From Croceicoccus sp. Ery15 (GTDB lineage Bacteria > Pseudomonadota > Alphaproteobacteria > Sphingomonadales > Sphingomonadaceae): a stretch of DNA of 64,000 nucleotides. Below the pieces are notes generated by a model. The model had not been told where the DNA came from, did not search any database, and worked only from the letters and a program-made list of their open reading frames with translations. The stretch spans positions 2,530,501-2,594,500 of the forward strand of contig NZ_CP087588.1 in the NCBI RefSeq assembly GCF_020985305.1, read 5' to 3'. Made by a program: the position numbers and the translations under genes. The stretch's first letter is position 1; each line of letters opens with the position of its first letter. Of the stretch, positions 26,560-36,208 are shown in pieces.

Positions 26560-26958
26560 ATGAGAATTGGTCAACTTGCCCGGATAACCGGCGTCAAATC
26601 CGAAACAATCCGCTTCTACGAGCGCGAGGGTATCCTCGCTGCCCCTCCGCGCACTAAGGCCAATTATCGCGACTATGGACCTGCAGAGGAAGCGCGCCTT
26701 AACTTCATACGGCGCGCGCGTGATCTAGGCTTCTCGATGGCACGCATCAGGGAATTGCTCGATCTCTCCGATGATGCCGACCGGTCCTGCGCGGGCATTG
26801 ACGCTCTGGCCAGAAGCCATCTCGGCGAAGTCGAGCGCAAGATCGCCAGCCTGGAGGCGTTGCGGACGGAGCTTGGGCGCATGATCGCTGCCTGCGAGCA
26901 AGACACGGTAGGCGATTGTCGCATCATCGATGTACTTGCCGGTACCACCGAGCCTTGA
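26560..26958 (+). CDS. MerR-family metal-responsive regulator (CadR/PbrR-like)
   Basis: The 132-residue protein starts with the MerR winged helix-turn-helix (MRIGQLARITGVKSETIRFYEREGILAAPPRTKANYRDY) followed by a dimerisation helix. Cys77 (DRSCAGID), Cys112 (AACEQD) and Cys120 (GDCRI) occupy the positions used for metal binding in CadR, PbrR and ZntR. It would bind the 21-bp palindrome between itself and the divergent CDF gene and activate the pump when Cd, Pb or Zn is bound. The exact metal cannot be told. The gene is monocistronic. Confidence 0.9.
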   Translation: MRIGQLARITGVKSETIRFYEREGILAAPPRTKANYRDYGPAEEARLNFIRRARDLGFSMARIRELLDLSDDADRSCAGIDALARSHLGEVERKIASLEALRTELGRMIAACEQDTVGDCRIIDVLAGTTEP

Positions 26959-27095
26959 TGCCCGCGCCTCGTGCGCCAGTTCGGTCAGGCTCGCCGATGC
27001 ACGGCTTTTGTCCGCCGCCCCTAAGAGACTTAACTTCGGGAAAGGCCGACGGGTGCGAAGCTGCCCGTGTCGCCATCCCGGGTCTGTCGAACGGG

Positions 27096-28490
27096 TTATG
27101 ATGCTGCTGTCGGCCAGTTCCAGACGGCCATTTTTTCAATGCTCATATCCGCCATAGTGTAGGGGATCCCGCCGACGCCAAGCCCGGAGCGGCGCAGCCC
27201 TGCAAAAGGCATCCAGTCGACGCGGAATGCCGTATGGTCGTTCACCATCACAGCCGATCCCGCCAGAGACTGTATGCAATGATTGGCGATTGACAGGCGA
27301 TCCGTGAATACAGCGGCCTGAAAGGCGTAAGGCAGGGCATTGGCCTGCTTGATAGCCAGGTCGATATCGTCATAGCCATACACGCAGATCACGGGGCCGA
27401 AGATTTCTTCCTGGGATACCTTGGAACTTTCGGGAGGATCGACAATGACGGTCGGGGAGAAAAAAGTATCACTCAGACGGCTTCCCCCGCACACCAGGGT
27501 GCCGCCTGCTGCGATGGCTTCATCGACCCAGCGTTCGACGCGGTCAACTTCCTCCGTTCGGATCAGGGGTCCGCATTGGGTCTGAGCATCGGCGGGATCG
27601 CCCACGACCAGCTTTTCGGCAGCTCGCCCTAGGTCATTGGCGAAGTCTTTCAATTCTGCAGCAGGGACGAATACGCGCTGTACGGAAACGCAGACCTGAC
27701 CCGAATGATAGAACCCGCCTTTAAGCAACGAGGCGATCACTGCTGCGCGCTCCACGCCGTTGTCCACGATTACCGGCGCCGCGCCGCCGTGCTCGAGAGC
27801 AATGCGGGTCCCCGGCGCCAGCTTCGAGCGAAGCATCCAGCCGATTTTCGCAGAACCGATGAATGAGAAGAACGCCGTGCGCGGATCGGTTACCATTCTT
27901 TCGGCGATATCGTTGCCGCAAGGTGCGAACCGGCACCAGGCCTCGGGCAGGCCGGCTTCATGGAGAATGCTCACGAAGCTCTGGCATGACAGAGGCGTTT
28001 CCAGCGCAGGCTTGATGAGAACGGGGCACCCGGCTGCTACCGCCGGTGCAACCTGATGGACGATCAGGTTGAGGGGGTGATTGAATGCCGAGATCGCCAC
28101 GACAGGACCGATCGGCTCGCGGAAGGTATATGCCGTCCTTCCCGCACCCGCTTCTGTCAGGTCCATGGGGATCTCGTGGCCGCCGCCATCGCTGAGCGCC
28201 TGAACGCACAAGTCGACGCTGCTGATCGCGCGACCGGCTTCCACGCGCGCATCGACCAGGGGTTTGCCGCCCTCCCTGACGATCTGGAGAGCCAGATCCT
28301 GGGCTCGTTCGCGCATGATATCCGCAGCCCGCCGGAGGATGGCGATACGCTCGTGCACGGCAAGCCAGCCATGGCGGTCGCGGTGGAGCAACTGCGCTTC
28401 ACTCAGCCATTCATCGATTTGAGGCCAGTCGATTAGCGGCACTTCTGCAACCGGCTCGCGGTCGAACGGATTGTGAACGATCGTCTTCAT
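27096..28490 (-). CDS. Aldehyde dehydrogenase family protein
   Basis: The ATG at 28490 overlaps the stop of the upstream thiamine-diphosphate enzyme gene (ATGA) and gives 464 residues. The catalytic Glu motif (ALEHGGAAPVIV), the active-site Cys in GQVCVSVQRVFV and the EEIFGPV motif are intact. It would oxidise an aldehyde with NAD(P)+. The tight coupling with an acetolactate synthase-like gene suggests that the aldehyde is a product of that enzyme, but neither substrate can be identified. The pair sits within the metal island without an evident metal link. Confidence 0.87.
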   Translation of the reverse strand: MKTIVHNPFDREPVAEVPLIDWPQIDEWLSEAQLLHRDRHGWLAVHERIAILRRAADIMRERAQDLALQIVREGGKPLVDARVEAGRAISSVDLCVQALSDGGGHEIPMDLTEAGAGRTAYTFREPIGPVVAISAFNHPLNLIVHQVAPAVAAGCPVLIKPALETPLSCQSFVSILHEAGLPEAWCRFAPCGNDIAERMVTDPRTAFFSFIGSAKIGWMLRSKLAPGTRIALEHGGAAPVIVDNGVERAAVIASLLKGGFYHSGQVCVSVQRVFVPAAELKDFANDLGRAAEKLVVGDPADAQTQCGPLIRTEEVDRVERWVDEAIAAGGTLVCGGSRLSDTFFSPTVIVDPPESSKVSQEEIFGPVICVYGYDDIDLAIKQANALPYAFQAAVFTDRLSIANHCIQSLAGSAVMVNDHTAFRVDWMPFAGLRRSGLGVGGIPYTMADMSIEKMAVWNWPTAAS

Positions 28491-30127
28491 AGCTCGCACA
28501 CCTTTGCGCCGAGTTCATCAATCAGCACCTTCTTGTTTTCGGAATAGTCGACGGGCAGATCGACGAGATGCACGCCGCCAGCCTCGAATGCGTCGTTCAG
28601 GACCGCCACAAGATCTGCGCTCCGCTCCACCCGGTGACCGGTCGCTCCATAGCTTTTTGCGTAGGTGACGAAGTCGGGATTGGAAAAGGTCAGGCCGTAG
28701 TCCGGAAAGCCAAGCTGGTCCTGCTTCCAGCGGATCATCCCGTATGCTGCATCATTCAGAACGAGAACGACAAGGTTCAGTCCAAGCCTGACGGCCGTTT
28801 CCAGTTCCTGCGAGTTCATCATGAACCCGCCATCGCCGCATACCGCGAGCACTCTGCGCCCCGGCGCCAGCATCGCAGCCATCATGGCGGATGGAAGGCC
28901 AGCACCCATCGTCGCCAATGCATTGTCGAGCAGGATGGTGCCAGGCTCGTGGGCGATGTAGTTTCTGGCGAACCAGATCTTGTAGATGCCGTTGTCGAGC
29001 GCAACGATATCATCGCGCGCCATTACGCTGCGTACGTCGGCAACTACGCGCTGGGGGACCATTGGAAAACGTTCGTCGTCGCTGGTCTCGGAGATGTGCG
29101 ATGCAATCTCGTGATGCAGGGCGGTATAATAGCTGCGGTCGCACTGCAGCTTGCCATCCAGGCGGTTTCCCAGCCGCTCGACCGATCCGGCGATGTCGCC
29201 GATGACCTCGAGCTGCGGGAAGTAGACCTGATCGACTTCGGCTGCCTTGTAATTGATATGGATGACGGTCTGCCCGCCCGGCTCCATGAAGAAGGGCGGC
29301 TTCTCCACCACGTCGTGACCGATATTGACGATCAGATCGGCCTTTTCGATTGCGCAGTGAACATAATCGCCCGACGATAGCGCCGCGGTGCCCAGATAGA
29401 GCTCGCTATCTTCATCGACCACGCCCTTGCCCATCTGGGTGTCGAAGAATGGAAAGCCGGTATCAGACACGAATTTGCGCAACGCTTTCGAAGCGCGGCG
29501 GCGGTTCGCTCCGGCACCGATCAGGAGCAATGGCCGCTCAGCCGCGATGATGCGCTCGGCCGCTTCGTCGAGCGCAGCATCTCCGGCGACCGCATAACGC
29601 CTGTAATGCGGCGGTATGACCGGTTCGATCGTTTCCTCTTCAGCGATATCTTCCGGCAGCTCGAGCAGTACAGCGCCCGGCCTTTCTTCCTGCGCCAGAC
29701 GGAAACCTTCGCGAACGAGCGAGGGAATGCGATTGCCGTTCACGATCTGGGTCGAAGCCTTGCAGAGCGGCGTAAACAGGGAAACGACGTCGACAATCTG
29801 GAACTGGGCCTGTTTCGATGTCTTGATCGGTTTCTGCCCGGTAATGATCACGAGCGGGAAGGCTCCGAGCGCGGCATAGGCCGCCGGTGTGGTCAGGTTC
29901 GTGGCACCAGGCCCGAGCGTTGCCAGGCACACACCTGCCTTGCCGGTCAGGCGGCCATAGGTCGCCGCCATGAAGCCAGCGCCCTGTTCGTGACGGGCCA
30001 GAACCAGCGTGATGGCGGAAGTTCGCAGCGATTCCAGGAGATCCAGGTTCTCTTCGCCTGGAACGGCGAAAACATATTCGACGCCCTCGGCCTCGAGCGC
30101 GGCGACCATAAGATCGGAAGCTTTCAT
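28487..30127 (-). CDS. Thiamine diphosphate enzyme, acetolactate synthase large-subunit-like
   Basis: The 546-residue protein shows the three ThDP-enzyme domains: an N-terminal PYR domain with catalytic Glu (GVEYVFAVPGEENLDLLESL ... LARHEQGAGFMAATYGRLTGKAG), a central domain, and a PP domain with the Mg-ThDP motif VCGDGGFMMNSQELETAVRLGLNLVVLVLNDAAYGMI. Closest in style are acetolactate synthase large subunits, yet no small regulatory subunit is encoded nearby and no FAD-independent catabolic motif is proven. Partnering with an aldehyde dehydrogenase suggests a decarboxylating carboligase or lyase. Its start is 92 nt from the CzcD remnant. Confidence 0.85.
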   Translation of the reverse strand: MKASDLMVAALEAEGVEYVFAVPGEENLDLLESLRTSAITLVLARHEQGAGFMAATYGRLTGKAGVCLATLGPGATNLTTPAAYAALGAFPLVIITGQKPIKTSKQAQFQIVDVVSLFTPLCKASTQIVNGNRIPSLVREGFRLAQEERPGAVLLELPEDIAEEETIEPVIPPHYRRYAVAGDAALDEAAERIIAAERPLLLIGAGANRRRASKALRKFVSDTGFPFFDTQMGKGVVDEDSELYLGTAALSSGDYVHCAIEKADLIVNIGHDVVEKPPFFMEPGGQTVIHINYKAAEVDQVYFPQLEVIGDIAGSVERLGNRLDGKLQCDRSYYTALHHEIASHISETSDDERFPMVPQRVVADVRSVMARDDIVALDNGIYKIWFARNYIAHEPGTILLDNALATMGAGLPSAMMAAMLAPGRRVLAVCGDGGFMMNSQELETAVRLGLNLVVLVLNDAAYGMIRWKQDQLGFPDYGLTFSNPDFVTYAKSYGATGHRVERSADLVAVLNDAFEAGGVHLVDLPVDYSENKKVLIDELGAKVCEL

Positions 30128-30219
30128 TCGTTGGTCCTCATTTTACGGGTTGCAGGGCGGTTCATGTCGTGCGCTGCCAAGCAGCTTACCCACAGCGACC
30201 GACCCGATCGCCGCGCTTG

Positions 30220-30723
30220 TCAATGGTCGCGGTCATGGTCGTGATGATGGTTCTTCTCGACCTGATGGTCCGGGATCATGTCGGGATCACAGTCCGCAGC
30301 GAGACAGGCTTCGAACGTTGCATGGGCGATGGCGTGCTGCGTCTCGAGCATACCGCGAGCCCGCGCCTTCACATCCTCGAAAGCCTGCAACGAAGATTCG
30401 GCAGGAACGACATGCGCCTCAAGCGCGCGATAATGATCGCTGATGCTCCAGACTTGGACGTGATGGACGTCGGCCACGCCTTCTGCGTCACGCAGGTCGC
30501 TCACAATGCGATCGAACTCGCTTTCGTCCGGCACCGCGCCCATCAAGAGACGCACCGTGCGAGGCAACAAAGTAACGCCCTGCCAGATCACAAAGTCACC
30601 AATGACCACCGTGATGGTCAGATCGGCGATATAAAGTTCGTATCGCAGAATGAGCACGCCAGCCACGATCACACCGGCCGAAGCCAGCGCATCGGACACA
30701 TTGTGCAGGAAGATCGAATAGGG
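30220..30723 (-). pseudogene. czcD: 3' remnant of a CzcD-like CDF transporter gene
   Basis: The frame from 30723 to 30220 encodes the last part of a CDF protein: FLHNVSDALASAGVIVAGVLI (fifth helix with the second Asp site), the following helix, the cytoplasmic domain with HHVQVWSISDHYRALEAHVV, and a His-rich tail (HHHDHDRDH). The first four helices are missing. The open frame runs directly from the stop codon of the upstream CDF gene (TGA at 30726-30724), so the 5' half was probably lost at a recombination junction there. An internal GTG at 30699 could give a 159-residue product, but it would lack half the metal site. Confidence 0.75.
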
Positions 30724-31353
30724 TCAATTCCTCTTCTCGCCGTGTTTGGTTCCCGCATCGTCGTGGCTATCCATGTGAGCGTCGCGCAGAATCTCGATGC
30801 CGCCATAGAGAGCGATGCAAGCTACCGCGATGCCCACAACGAGGTCGGGCCAGTTGGTTCCGGTCAGCATCACAATGATGCCGGCGATAATGATCCCGCC
30901 ATTAGAGATAAAGTCGTTGAAGCTGAAGGTGGTCGCCGCCCGCATATTGACGTCCTTGTTCTCCATCTTCTGCAGCAGGCGCAGGCAATAGAGATTGACC
31001 ATCCCCGCGATGAACGCCATCGCCATCATCAATATCCCGCCCGGATCGGACCCTTCCACAAACCGTCGGTAAGCATCGAAGATAACCCCAGCAGAGAAGA
31101 TCAGCAGCATGATGCCGGAGAAACGTGCGGCCCCGCGTTTCCAGGTCCGTGAGCGGGTCAGCGCGAGCAGGCTGAGCGCATAAACGATGGCATCGGATGA
31201 ATTATCGAGGCCGTTCGCCAACAGCGCATTAGAATCGGCAAAATACCCGACCGCGAAAAAGCCGATCGCGATGGCCACGTTAAGCCACAGGACAACCCAC
31301 AGGGTCTTGCGCTTTTCAGGCGACCCGACATCGACCTCATGTCCGCCACTCAT
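30724..31353 (-). CDS. Cation diffusion facilitator efflux protein, short form (second copy)
   Basis: The 209-residue protein has the same six-helix plan as the CDF at 25867-26484: ADSNALLANGLDNSSDAIVYALSLL in helix 2 and TFSFNDFISNGGIIIAGI in helix 5, with no C-terminal domain but a His/Asp-rich tail (HMDSHDDAGTKHGEKRN). It would export divalent metal ions. It is coupled by 4 bp to an upstream STAS-like gene and is followed without a gap by a fragment of another CDF gene, which suggests deletion or recombination between CDF genes at its 3' end. Confidence 0.85.
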   Translation of the reverse strand: MSGGHEVDVGSPEKRKTLWVVLWLNVAIAIGFFAVGYFADSNALLANGLDNSSDAIVYALSLLALTRSRTWKRGAARFSGIMLLIFSAGVIFDAYRRFVEGSDPGGILMMAMAFIAGMVNLYCLRLLQKMENKDVNMRAATTFSFNDFISNGGIIIAGIIVMLTGTNWPDLVVGIAVACIALYGGIEILRDAHMDSHDDAGTKHGEKRN

Positions 31354-31721
31354 GCTGCGTCCTCCTCGGTTTGTACCCAGCTTTCCGCATGACTACGCTG
31401 TGTTGGCCGGAAGAACTTCATTTCGGTGCGGAAGAGTGAGGATGACAATTTCGTGCCCCACTCTTCCCATTCGCTGTCGCCGATTATGGCGATCCGGCCG
31501 AAACAATCCTTATGCCGGATGTCGAACTTGAGATCGCGCCAGAGACCTCCGAAGTTCCAACCCGAAAAGTCAGGCGCGAGCTCGATCACCATCGGGACGG
31601 TACCGGCCTCGCGCTCTGCGATATGTTCGAATTGGGGAACAAAGCGGTCATAGGCTTCATCCCCCTGCCTGCCTCCGGCACGTATCCAGAGCAGTCCGTT
31701 CTTTTCCTTCAGTGCCAGCAC
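31350..31721 (-). CDS. SpoIIAA-like STAS/SEC14 domain protein
   Basis: The start is GTG with AGGAG six bases upstream, giving 123 residues. The sequence (GRQGDEAYDRFVPQFEHIAER...WNFGGLWRDLKFDIRHKDCFGRIAIIGDSEWEEWGTKLSSSLF) matches the soluble SpoIIAA-like family, which has a SEC14/STAS fold and is frequent in stress loci. The role is unknown. It lies between the Czc pump and the short CDF gene on the same strand and overlaps the latter by 4 bp, so it is probably part of the czc transcript. Confidence 0.82.
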   Translation of the reverse strand: MLALKEKNGLLWIRAGGRQGDEAYDRFVPQFEHIAEREAGTVPMVIELAPDFSGWNFGGLWRDLKFDIRHKDCFGRIAIIGDSEWEEWGTKLSSSLFRTEMKFFRPTQRSHAESWVQTEEDAA

Positions 31722-31743
31722 CGTATTCTCCTTTCCCGATCGG

Positions 31744-34700
31744 TCATGTGATGTCCTTCAGCTCGCGCTGCTCATCGCTTGTCACATTGCGCCGCAGCCT
31801 GTCCCACCAACGCTGTCGCCAGGTCCGGTCATCTTCTCTGGTCCCGAAAACCAGCTTCAAGATTGCGGGCAAGACGAAAAGGGTCAGCGCGGTGGCGGTG
31901 ATCAACCCTCCAATGACGACTGTCGCCAAGGGACGTTGCACTTCCGCGCCGGTCCCGGTCGCAATGGCCATCGGCACGAAGCCGAGCGATGCAACGAGCG
32001 CGGTCATGAGAACCGGCCTTAGGCGCGCCAATCCACCATCGACGATGGCGTCATCGAGCGCCATGCCCCTGTCGAGCCGCTGACGGATCGCAGTCACCAT
32101 CACGAGGCCATTCAAGGTCGCCACACCCGACAGGGCGATAAAGCCTACCGCCGCAGATACCGAGAATGGCATCCCGCGTAGAGCCAAGGAGAAAATCCCG
32201 CCTGCCAGGGCCAACGGGATCGCGCTGAATACGGCGAGCGCCGGCACCCAGCCCCCAACCGCCATGTAAAGCAGCAAGAGAATGACCGCGAAAGCGATAG
32301 GAATGACTATCTGAAGTCTTTCCTGAGCAGCCTGGAGGTTCTGGTATTGACCGCCCCACTCGATAAACGCGGCAGCGGGCAGTTCGACCTGCGCCGCAAC
32401 CCTTTCCTGGGCCTCTTCTACAAAAGACCCGAGGTCGCGTTCTCGCACGTTGGACGAAACGATCACCAGTCTGCGTCCCTGTTCCCGGCGAACCTCCGCG
32501 AGACCATCCACCACACGGAACTCGGCAACCGAGCGTAGCGGTATGGTTGCCCCGTTCGGGAGCAGCACCGGCAAAGCACCGAGCTGGTCGAAATCGTCGC
32601 GGGTCGCGTCCGACAACCGCACAACCACATCGAAGCGGCGATCGCCTTCGAAAACGAGGCCCGCAGGCCGACCGCCCAGTGCGATCGCCACCGATTGCGC
32701 AACGTCTTCGACCTTCAGCCCGTAACGGGCAATCGCTGGCCGATCGAAGGCAATATCGAGGGTGGGGAACCCGGTCACTTGCTGGACCTTGACGTCCGCG
32801 GCGCCGTCGACATTGCGCAGCACGCCCGCAACCTCGTTCGCCGCCGAGGTCATGGCGCTGAGATCGTCTCCGTAGATCTTGACGGCAACATCTCCGCGAA
32901 CGCCTGCGATCAATTCGTTGAACCGCAATTCGATCGGTTGGCTGAACTCGTAAAGGTTGCCGACGAGACTGCTGAGGGCGCTCTCCATTTGCGCGACCAA
33001 CTCGTCCTTGGCGAGGTCGGGATCGGGCCATTCCTCACGGGGTTTGAGGATCACGTACGCATCGGAAGCGTTCGGCGGCATCGGGTCACTGGCCACTTCC
33101 GCCGTGCCCGTCCGCGAAAAGACAAGCTCGACTTGCGGAAATTGCTCGAGCCGGTCCTCTACCCGCCTTTGCATCGCGAGCGAACGTTCGAGCGATGTCG
33201 AAGGAATACGCAGCGATTGCACGGCGATGTCGCGCTCGTCCAATTGCGGTGTGAACTCGCTCCCGAGGAAGCTGAACACGAAGGCCGCAAAGGCGAAGAT
33301 GCCGACGCCCATGCCGATGACCGGCCAGGGGCGGGTGATCGCCTTGCGGACCAGGGGTCCGTATCGCTCCTTGGCGATCCGGATCGGCTTGACCTCCTTT
33401 TCCGTCAGCTTCTTGTTGAGCAGGATGGCGATCATTGCCGGGACGAAGGTCAGCGACAACACGAACGCCGAGGCGAGCGCGAGCATGACCGTGATCGCCA
33501 TGGGTGAAAAGGTTTTGCCTTCGACGCCGGTAAAGGTGAGAAGCGGTGCGAAGACGAGAAGAATGATCGCCTGGCCGTACACGGTCGGCTTGATCATTTC
33601 CTGCGCGGCAAGCCGCGTTTCCGTCAACCTCTCACCAAGTGTAAGAAGTCGGCCTTCGTGTTCCTGTCGAGCCGCGAGCCTCGCGACGCTGTTCTCGACG
33701 ATGATGACGGCACCATCGACGATCAGGCCGAAGTCCAGCGCACCCAGGCTCATGAGATTGCCCGAAACGCCGAGCCGGTTCATTCCGATCGATGCCATCA
33801 GCATGGAAAAGGGGATGACCAGCGCCGCGATGATCGCTGCCCGGATGTTGCCCAGCAGCAAGAACAGGATTGCAATGACCAGAAGCGCGCCCTCGACAAG
33901 GTTCTTCTCGACGGTCGCGATCGTCGCATCGACCAGGGAAGACCGGTTGTAGACGATCTCCGCGACAATTCCTTCCGGCAGGGAGCTGCGAACTTCCTCG
34001 AGCCGTTCGGCCGCCTCGGCCGACACGGTGCGGCTGTTCTCGCCCGCGCGCATGAGCACGGTGCCCACGACCGCTTCATCGCCGTTCAGCGACGCCGCGC
34101 CCGTTCGCAGGTCGCCACCGATGCTGACCGTGGCGACGTCACCTACGCGAATGGGGACCCCCTCGCGGGTGGAAACGACCGCCTGCTCGATATCCTCAAC
34201 ACTGCCGAGGCGCGCATCGACCCGGGCGAGAAGGGCTTCACCGGCCCGCTCGACGAAATTGGCGCCTTCGGCGAGATTGGCCGCTTCCAGCGCGTCGATC
34301 ACCTCGTCGAACGATAAACCGTAACCGGTCAATCGCACGGGATCGGGTTGAACGAGGTATTGCTTTTCGAAGCCGCCAATCGAGTCGACACCTGCCACAC
34401 CGTCGACCGACCGCATGAGGGGGGCAACCACCCAGTCCTGGATGGTTCGCAGATAGGCAGCCTTGGCAACATCGCTGTCGAGCCGGTCGCCACGTTCGGT
34501 CACAAAGCTCCCGTCGGACTGCCAACCGACCGCTCCGCCCAGCGGTGCTTCCTTGCCGTCAGGAAACTCGAACTCGATGGTATACATGAGCACTTCGCCC
34601 AAGCCGGTCGAGATGGGTCCCATCACCGGTTCGGCACCCTCGGGTAGGGAGGCGCTTATGGGCGTCAGCCGTTCGTTGACCTGCTGACGCGCGAAATAGA

Positions 34701-35055
34701 TGTCGGTCCCTTCCTCGAAAATCGCGGTCACCTGGCTGAACCCGTTGCGCGATATCGAGCGGGTCATCTCCAGACCCTCGATACCGGCAAGCCCGGTCTC
34801 GACAGGATAGGTGACCTGCGTCTCGACTTGCGAGGGCGACAAGGCTGGTGCCTCGGTGTTGATCTGCACCTGTACGTTGGTGATATCGGGTACGGCATCG
34901 ATGGGCAGGCGCAGCAAATTCACCACGCCATAGATTGCCACACCGAGCGTCAGCACGACCATTGCCCAGCGAAAGCGCACGGCGACGTCGAGGATCATGC
35001 CGATCAGGCCATGGCGGTGGGAGCGATCAGCGTCCTGCATGTGATCAGTGTCCAT
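31744..35055 (-). CDS. czcA: Heavy-metal RND efflux pump CzcA
   Basis: The 1103-residue protein has the HME-RND N-terminus (MILDVAVRFRWAMVVLTLGVAIYGVVNLLRLPIDAVPDITNVQVQI) and the transmembrane motif LDFGLIVDGAVIIVENSVARL near residues 435-455. That motif has the D-x5-D-x6-E set described for CzcA and its divalent-metal relatives, in contrast to the Cus pump of this window. It would export Zn, Cd or Co in exchange for protons. It overlaps czcB by 11 bp. A His-rich N-terminal extension (MDTDHMQDADRSHRHG) is present. Confidence 0.94.
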   Translation of the reverse strand: MDTDHMQDADRSHRHGLIGMILDVAVRFRWAMVVLTLGVAIYGVVNLLRLPIDAVPDITNVQVQINTEAPALSPSQVETQVTYPVETGLAGIEGLEMTRSISRNGFSQVTAIFEEGTDIYFARQQVNERLTPISASLPEGAEPVMGPISTGLGEVLMYTIEFEFPDGKEAPLGGAVGWQSDGSFVTERGDRLDSDVAKAAYLRTIQDWVVAPLMRSVDGVAGVDSIGGFEKQYLVQPDPVRLTGYGLSFDEVIDALEAANLAEGANFVERAGEALLARVDARLGSVEDIEQAVVSTREGVPIRVGDVATVSIGGDLRTGAASLNGDEAVVGTVLMRAGENSRTVSAEAAERLEEVRSSLPEGIVAEIVYNRSSLVDATIATVEKNLVEGALLVIAILFLLLGNIRAAIIAALVIPFSMLMASIGMNRLGVSGNLMSLGALDFGLIVDGAVIIVENSVARLAARQEHEGRLLTLGERLTETRLAAQEMIKPTVYGQAIILLVFAPLLTFTGVEGKTFSPMAITVMLALASAFVLSLTFVPAMIAILLNKKLTEKEVKPIRIAKERYGPLVRKAITRPWPVIGMGVGIFAFAAFVFSFLGSEFTPQLDERDIAVQSLRIPSTSLERSLAMQRRVEDRLEQFPQVELVFSRTGTAEVASDPMPPNASDAYVILKPREEWPDPDLAKDELVAQMESALSSLVGNLYEFSQPIELRFNELIAGVRGDVAVKIYGDDLSAMTSAANEVAGVLRNVDGAADVKVQQVTGFPTLDIAFDRPAIARYGLKVEDVAQSVAIALGGRPAGLVFEGDRRFDVVVRLSDATRDDFDQLGALPVLLPNGATIPLRSVAEFRVVDGLAEVRREQGRRLVIVSSNVRERDLGSFVEEAQERVAAQVELPAAAFIEWGGQYQNLQAAQERLQIVIPIAFAVILLLLYMAVGGWVPALAVFSAIPLALAGGIFSLALRGMPFSVSAAVGFIALSGVATLNGLVMVTAIRQRLDRGMALDDAIVDGGLARLRPVLMTALVASLGFVPMAIATGTGAEVQRPLATVVIGGLITATALTLFVLPAILKLVFGTREDDRTWRQRWWDRLRRNVTSDEQRELKDIT

Positions 35056-36208
35056 GCTCGGCCTCCTCCTTCTCGAGTTCAGCCTTCAGCAAAAAGGCAT
35101 TGGCGGTGGCGATCCGCCACTGCGCTTCGAGACCGGACTCGATGACCACCCGTCCTCCCGAACGCGCACCGGTGACCACCGGACGGGCTTGAAACCCGCG
35201 GCGCGTGCGAACGAAGACCACTTCTGCGCCATCGATTGTCTGGACAGCACTTTCCGGCACCGATATGCGGCCTGTGTCGACCTCACCCGAGGGGCGGATA
35301 CGTGCCTGCAGGAAGGCCCCGGGTTGCAGGCCGGGGATCGGCCTTGCGAGCGACAGGACCGCCGTAGCGCTGCGGCTTTCGGGATCGAGCGAGGGAGTGA
35401 CGGATCGCACGCGCGCACCCACTTCCCGGTTGTCCGCGATTTCCAGCGTAGCCTCGTCGCCAGGCTGGATGCGGCTTGCTTCAGCCGACGGGAGGGCAAC
35501 CTCGACCTGCATGCCGCTCGGATTCACGACCTGATAGAGTTCTTCCCCGGCATCGACGAAGGAGCCGAGAACGATAGGCGCCGAGGTCACTCGGCCCGCG
35601 AGCGGGCTCGTAACCGCAAGGGAGCGCCCGTCGCCGCTAACACCCGCCGCGGAGACTGCCGCCTGGGCGCGTGCAAGTTCCGATTGAGCAACCTGCAGAT
35701 TGGCTCGGGCGGCCTCGAGATCCTGCCGCGCGGTGACATTGGCTTCGAAAAGGCGGCGCTCCCGATCGTAGGCAGCAGACAATTCGTTGACCCGCGCGCC
35801 CGCTGCGCTGAGTTGCGCCGCAAGAGCAGCGGCGTCGGCGCTCTCGATGCGGGCAATCGTCTCGCCCTGCCTCACGTAATCACCCAGCGTTTTGCCGACA
35901 CTGCGGACTACGCCCGCTGCGCGGGCATCGATGCGGGCACTTGCCGTCGGGCTTGCCGCGACGGTGGCCGGAAAGACCAGCTCGACCGCCGATCCCTGAC
36001 CGACGGTTTCGACCTCTATCTGGGACGCTTCGATTTGTTCGGCGCCAAGCAGGACAAGCCCTTCGGGAAGCTCGGCCTCCTCGCTCGTTTCCTCAATGTG
36101 CTGGTCGGCACTGCCACTTGGCCACAGCATAAACACTGCAGCGGCGATTGAAACGATCACGCCGATAAAAACGGCCAGACGTCTACGGTTCATTTGGAAA
36201 TACCTCAT
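35045..36208 (-). CDS. czcB: CzcB periplasmic adaptor of the RND pump
   Basis: The 387-residue membrane-fusion protein has an N-terminal membrane helix (residues 9-28), paired lipoyl half-motifs, a coiled-coil hairpin (AAQLSAAGARVNELSAAYDRERRLFEANVTARQDLEAARANLQVAQSELARAQAAV, residues about 120-175) and beta-barrel segments to the C-terminus, which ends EKEEAEHGH. It bridges CzcA and CzcC. No HMBD or CusF domain is fused, unlike the Cus adaptor. The start overlaps the czcC stop by ATGA. Confidence 0.92.
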   Translation of the reverse strand: MRYFQMNRRRLAVFIGVIVSIAAAVFMLWPSGSADQHIEETSEEAELPEGLVLLGAEQIEASQIEVETVGQGSAVELVFPATVAASPTASARIDARAAGVVRSVGKTLGDYVRQGETIARIESADAAALAAQLSAAGARVNELSAAYDRERRLFEANVTARQDLEAARANLQVAQSELARAQAAVSAAGVSGDGRSLAVTSPLAGRVTSAPIVLGSFVDAGEELYQVVNPSGMQVEVALPSAEASRIQPGDEATLEIADNREVGARVRSVTPSLDPESRSATAVLSLARPIPGLQPGAFLQARIRPSGEVDTGRISVPESAVQTIDGAEVVFVRTRRGFQARPVVTGARSGGRVVIESGLEAQWRIATANAFLLKAELEKEEAEHGH

